Positions 43,093 through 44,815 of a DNA stretch of 44,815 bases are shown here, piece by piece. The notes under the pieces were generated by a model. It did no database searches, had not been told where the DNA came from, and saw only the letters and a program-made list of their open reading frames with translations. Source of the stretch: Promethearchaeota archaeon (GTDB lineage Archaea; Asgardarchaeota; Lokiarchaeia; Sigynarchaeales; SOKP01); NCBI GenBank assembly GCA_014730295.1, contig WJIN01000168.1:1-44815 (forward strand). Reading direction: 5' to 3'. A program made the translations under genes and the position numbers. Numbering within the stretch: position 1 is the first letter of the stretch; every line of letters starts with the position of its first letter.

Positions 43093-43138
43093 TTAAGTAT
43101 ATTCTTATTTACTTTGTTAAACGGGAATAAGAGTAATT

Positions 43139-44815
43139 ATGAAAATATCTAAGCAAAAATTAATTTCGATATTAGTAGTGGGGATGTTTTTATTTAGTAT
43201 TAGTATTTTTTCCTTCCAAGCATCAAACGTTAGAGATAATAATGAAAATGACGAAAAAATAGAGTTATTGAACGTTTCCTATAATTTTGGGGATGAATAT
43301 TTTAATGGAACCGGTACTAGCTTAAACGTCTCACTTTTTGGCAATAGGAGCGAAACCAAAGCATTGAGTATAAATGAAGAGGATCTAATCATTTCTAATG
43401 AAAAAAATGGTTGGAACATGTCGGAATTTATATTAAATTTTTCAGATATTAGAGCAGAACGAAAATATGTGAAATTTGAAACCAGAAATGATGGGTCAAT
43501 AGAATTTATCGGAACAGATAGATATTACGCCATGTCATTTGAGATACCAAATACATGTATATTAAAGAATCTTTCAATTTTTTTACAATATCCTGGAGGA
43601 AAAGGTCCTCAGGGCTTTCAGAAAGATTCTAGTTTTAGTATTACAGTATATAATTCTACGAAGGAATCGGGAATTTTAGAGCCCCATTATCCAATTCATC
43701 AAATTGAAGATGATATTAATTTTGATTTATCAGATGAAAATGTCACCCAACCAGCTAAATGGTATCAATCAGATTTTGATGATAGAATTTTAAATATATC
43801 TAAGACACATAACAATACCTTTTTTGCTGTATTTCAATCAATAGAGTATCCAAGTGGAATCTTTGGAAGTCCAAGTGCGTATATCTATTATGCAGAAGAA
43901 CAAGAATCTGATGAATATAATATCATATTCCATGAAGGCTCTGGATCAACCTCCAACTGGAGTATTATAAATCATCAAAATGGTATGTTTAAAGTAAATC
44001 TTGCACCACTAAATGATACTCCTACACCTCAAGAAATTAATCTGACTGTTTTTGATACCCAAGTTAATAAAAACGGATTATACCTAAATAATTCCTTTTT
44101 TCCCCATATCAATAACGAATATTATATACCAATTAATTCACCATGGTTTGGAAATATAGAAGTTAATGTGAGCTTCGAGGGTAAATTCCGCTATGATAGG
44201 AAATCAATTAGTATATTCAAAGCTACAAAAGATTCTGGTGTCACTTGGAACTCAAGCTTAGAAATTCAAGAATATAATAATGAATTCTATAATAAGAGTG
44301 CCAAATTTTATAAACCAGAATATTGGAGTTACGGTTTTGTATATAAAAACACAGAGCTCTACGAGGATATAAACAATCAATCCAAATTTATTGAACTGAA
44401 TAATATTTCTAATGCTACATGGATTATAAGCTACACCCAGGTAAATAATATTATAAGCCCTAATTACTTGTATTCTTCTAATGAAAATAACTGGGAAGAT
44501 TTCTCAGATAAAGAATATATCAATGCAAGCAATTATATAAATATAACATCTACTTTTAATAACTCCAACGGAGATGCGCTATTGTATATCTATTTGGGTT
44601 CTTCTACCGAAGCAAATTTAAAAATACAACAAGATATAACAAATCAAAATCACAACTTCCCTCTATGGAGTTTTAAATCCAATACCTCGATTTCAGAAAA
44701 TGATACCCTATCAGAAATAAGATTAATGACCAATAACGGGACAATGGCAGGAATTGTTTCAAAATCAATAAGTGTAATCTTAAACAAGAATCAAACGGAT
44801 TTAATAATGACTTCG
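43139..44815 (+). CDS. secreted, sequon-rich surface protein (3' end outside window)
   Basis: From the ATG at 43139 the frame is open for 559 codons to the window edge. The N-terminus is a signal peptide (Lys-rich start, then 'LISILVVGMFLFSISIFSF'), followed by an acidic, Asn-rich region ('NVRDNNENDEKIELL'). The rest is rich in Asn, Ser, Tyr and aromatic beta-strand patterns, with more than 20 N-x-S/T sequons ('LNVSY', 'NGTG', 'GNRSE', 'WNMSE' and so on), as in heavily N-glycosylated archaeal surface proteins. One piece, 'PSGIFGSPSAYIYYAEEQ', and 'ATKDSGVTWNSSLEI' resemble sialidase/BNR-type repeats, but I would not call a function. No membrane anchor is seen in the visible part. Confidence 0.75.
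   Translation, partial: MKISKQKLISILVVGMFLFSISIFSFQASNVRDNNENDEKIELLNVSYNFGDEYFNGTGTSLNVSLFGNRSETKALSINEEDLIISNEKNGWNMSEFILNFSDIRAERKYVKFETRNDGSIEFIGTDRYYAMSFEIPNTCILKNLSIFLQYPGGKGPQGFQKDSSFSITVYNSTKESGILEPHYPIHQIEDDINFDLSDENVTQPAKWYQSDFDDRILNISKTHNNTFFAVFQSIEYPSGIFGSPSAYIYYAEEQESDEYNIIFHEGSGSTSNWSIINHQNGMFKVNLAPLNDTPTPQEINLTVFDTQVNKNGLYLNNSFFPHINNEYYIPINSPWFGNIEVNVSFEGKFRYDRKSISIFKATKDSGVTWNSSLEIQEYNNEFYNKSAKFYKPEYWSYGFVYKNTELYEDINNQSKFIELNNISNATWIISYTQVNNIISPNYLYSSNENNWEDFSDKEYINASNYINITSTFNNSNGDALLYIYLGSSTEANLKIQQDITNQNHNFPLWSFKSNTSISENDTLSEIRLMTNNGTMAGIVSKSISVILNKNQTDLIMTS

Overview
The window is AT-rich archaeal DNA, most likely from an Asgard (Lokiarchaeia-like) anaerobe. This is inferred from the gene content and not from a marker gene: a four-subunit 2-oxoacid:ferredoxin oxidoreductase, a tungsten aldehyde:ferredoxin oxidoreductase with its polyferredoxin, a split methylmalonyl-CoA mutase, thiolase/DUF35 pairs, a DUF998 membrane protein and a possible longin-like protein. 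Several genes have TATA-like boxes about 25 bases before the start codon, the archaeal pattern for leaderless or short-leader transcripts. I saw no tRNA, rRNA, CRISPR array or insertion sequence.

Layout. 0-8 kb: the 5' part of an epimerase gene, a cupin, DUF998, DUF2716, a SnoaL-like gene broken by an in-frame stop, a HAD phosphatase, a J-protein, a thiolase with an HMG-CoA-synthase-like/DUF35 fusion, and a CDF metal transporter. About 8.1-8.26 kb: what looks like an independently transcribed structured RNA of unknown family. 8.7-16 kb: a small zinc-ribbon membrane protein, an IlvD/Edd dehydratase, a GNAT with a longin-like protein, an enolase-superfamily sugar-acid dehydratase-like enzyme, a 5'-truncated OsmC pseudogene, a membrane protein and an FkbM methyltransferase. 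16-27.7 kb: a glycan-use region with a GH2 beta-mannosidase, a GH31 enzyme close to sulfoquinovosidases, a Gfo/Idh oxidoreductase, a NagB-like isomerase, an amidohydrolase, an N-sulfoglucosamine-type sulfatase, a TalC-type transaldolase and an atypical Nramp-like transporter. 27.9-38.9 kb: a catabolic run on the plus strand with korDABC, a Cys-less thiolase, DUF35, methylmalonyl-CoA mutase large subunit, ferredoxin, AOR, a DUF2088 (LarA-like) protein and an AEC transporter. 39-44.8 kb: an AbrB/methyltransferase operon with tandem operator-like repeats, a fucose-isomerase-like protein, a GPH sugar symporter with a perfect palindrome next to its TATA box, and the start of a secreted, sequon-rich surface protein.

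How it fits together (inference): the GH, sulfatase and transporter genes would release and import sugars, probably including sulfated amino sugars. The isomerase, dehydrogenase, dehydratase and aldolase genes would feed central metabolism. Kor, thiolase-fold/DUF35, methylmalonyl-CoA mutase and AOR would handle 2-oxoacids, acyl-CoAs and aldehydes with ferredoxin as electron carrier. The least explained items are the 8.1-kb RNA, the Cys-less thiolase/DUF35 unit inside the Kor-mutase run, the unusual active sites in the sugar region, and the longin-like protein.
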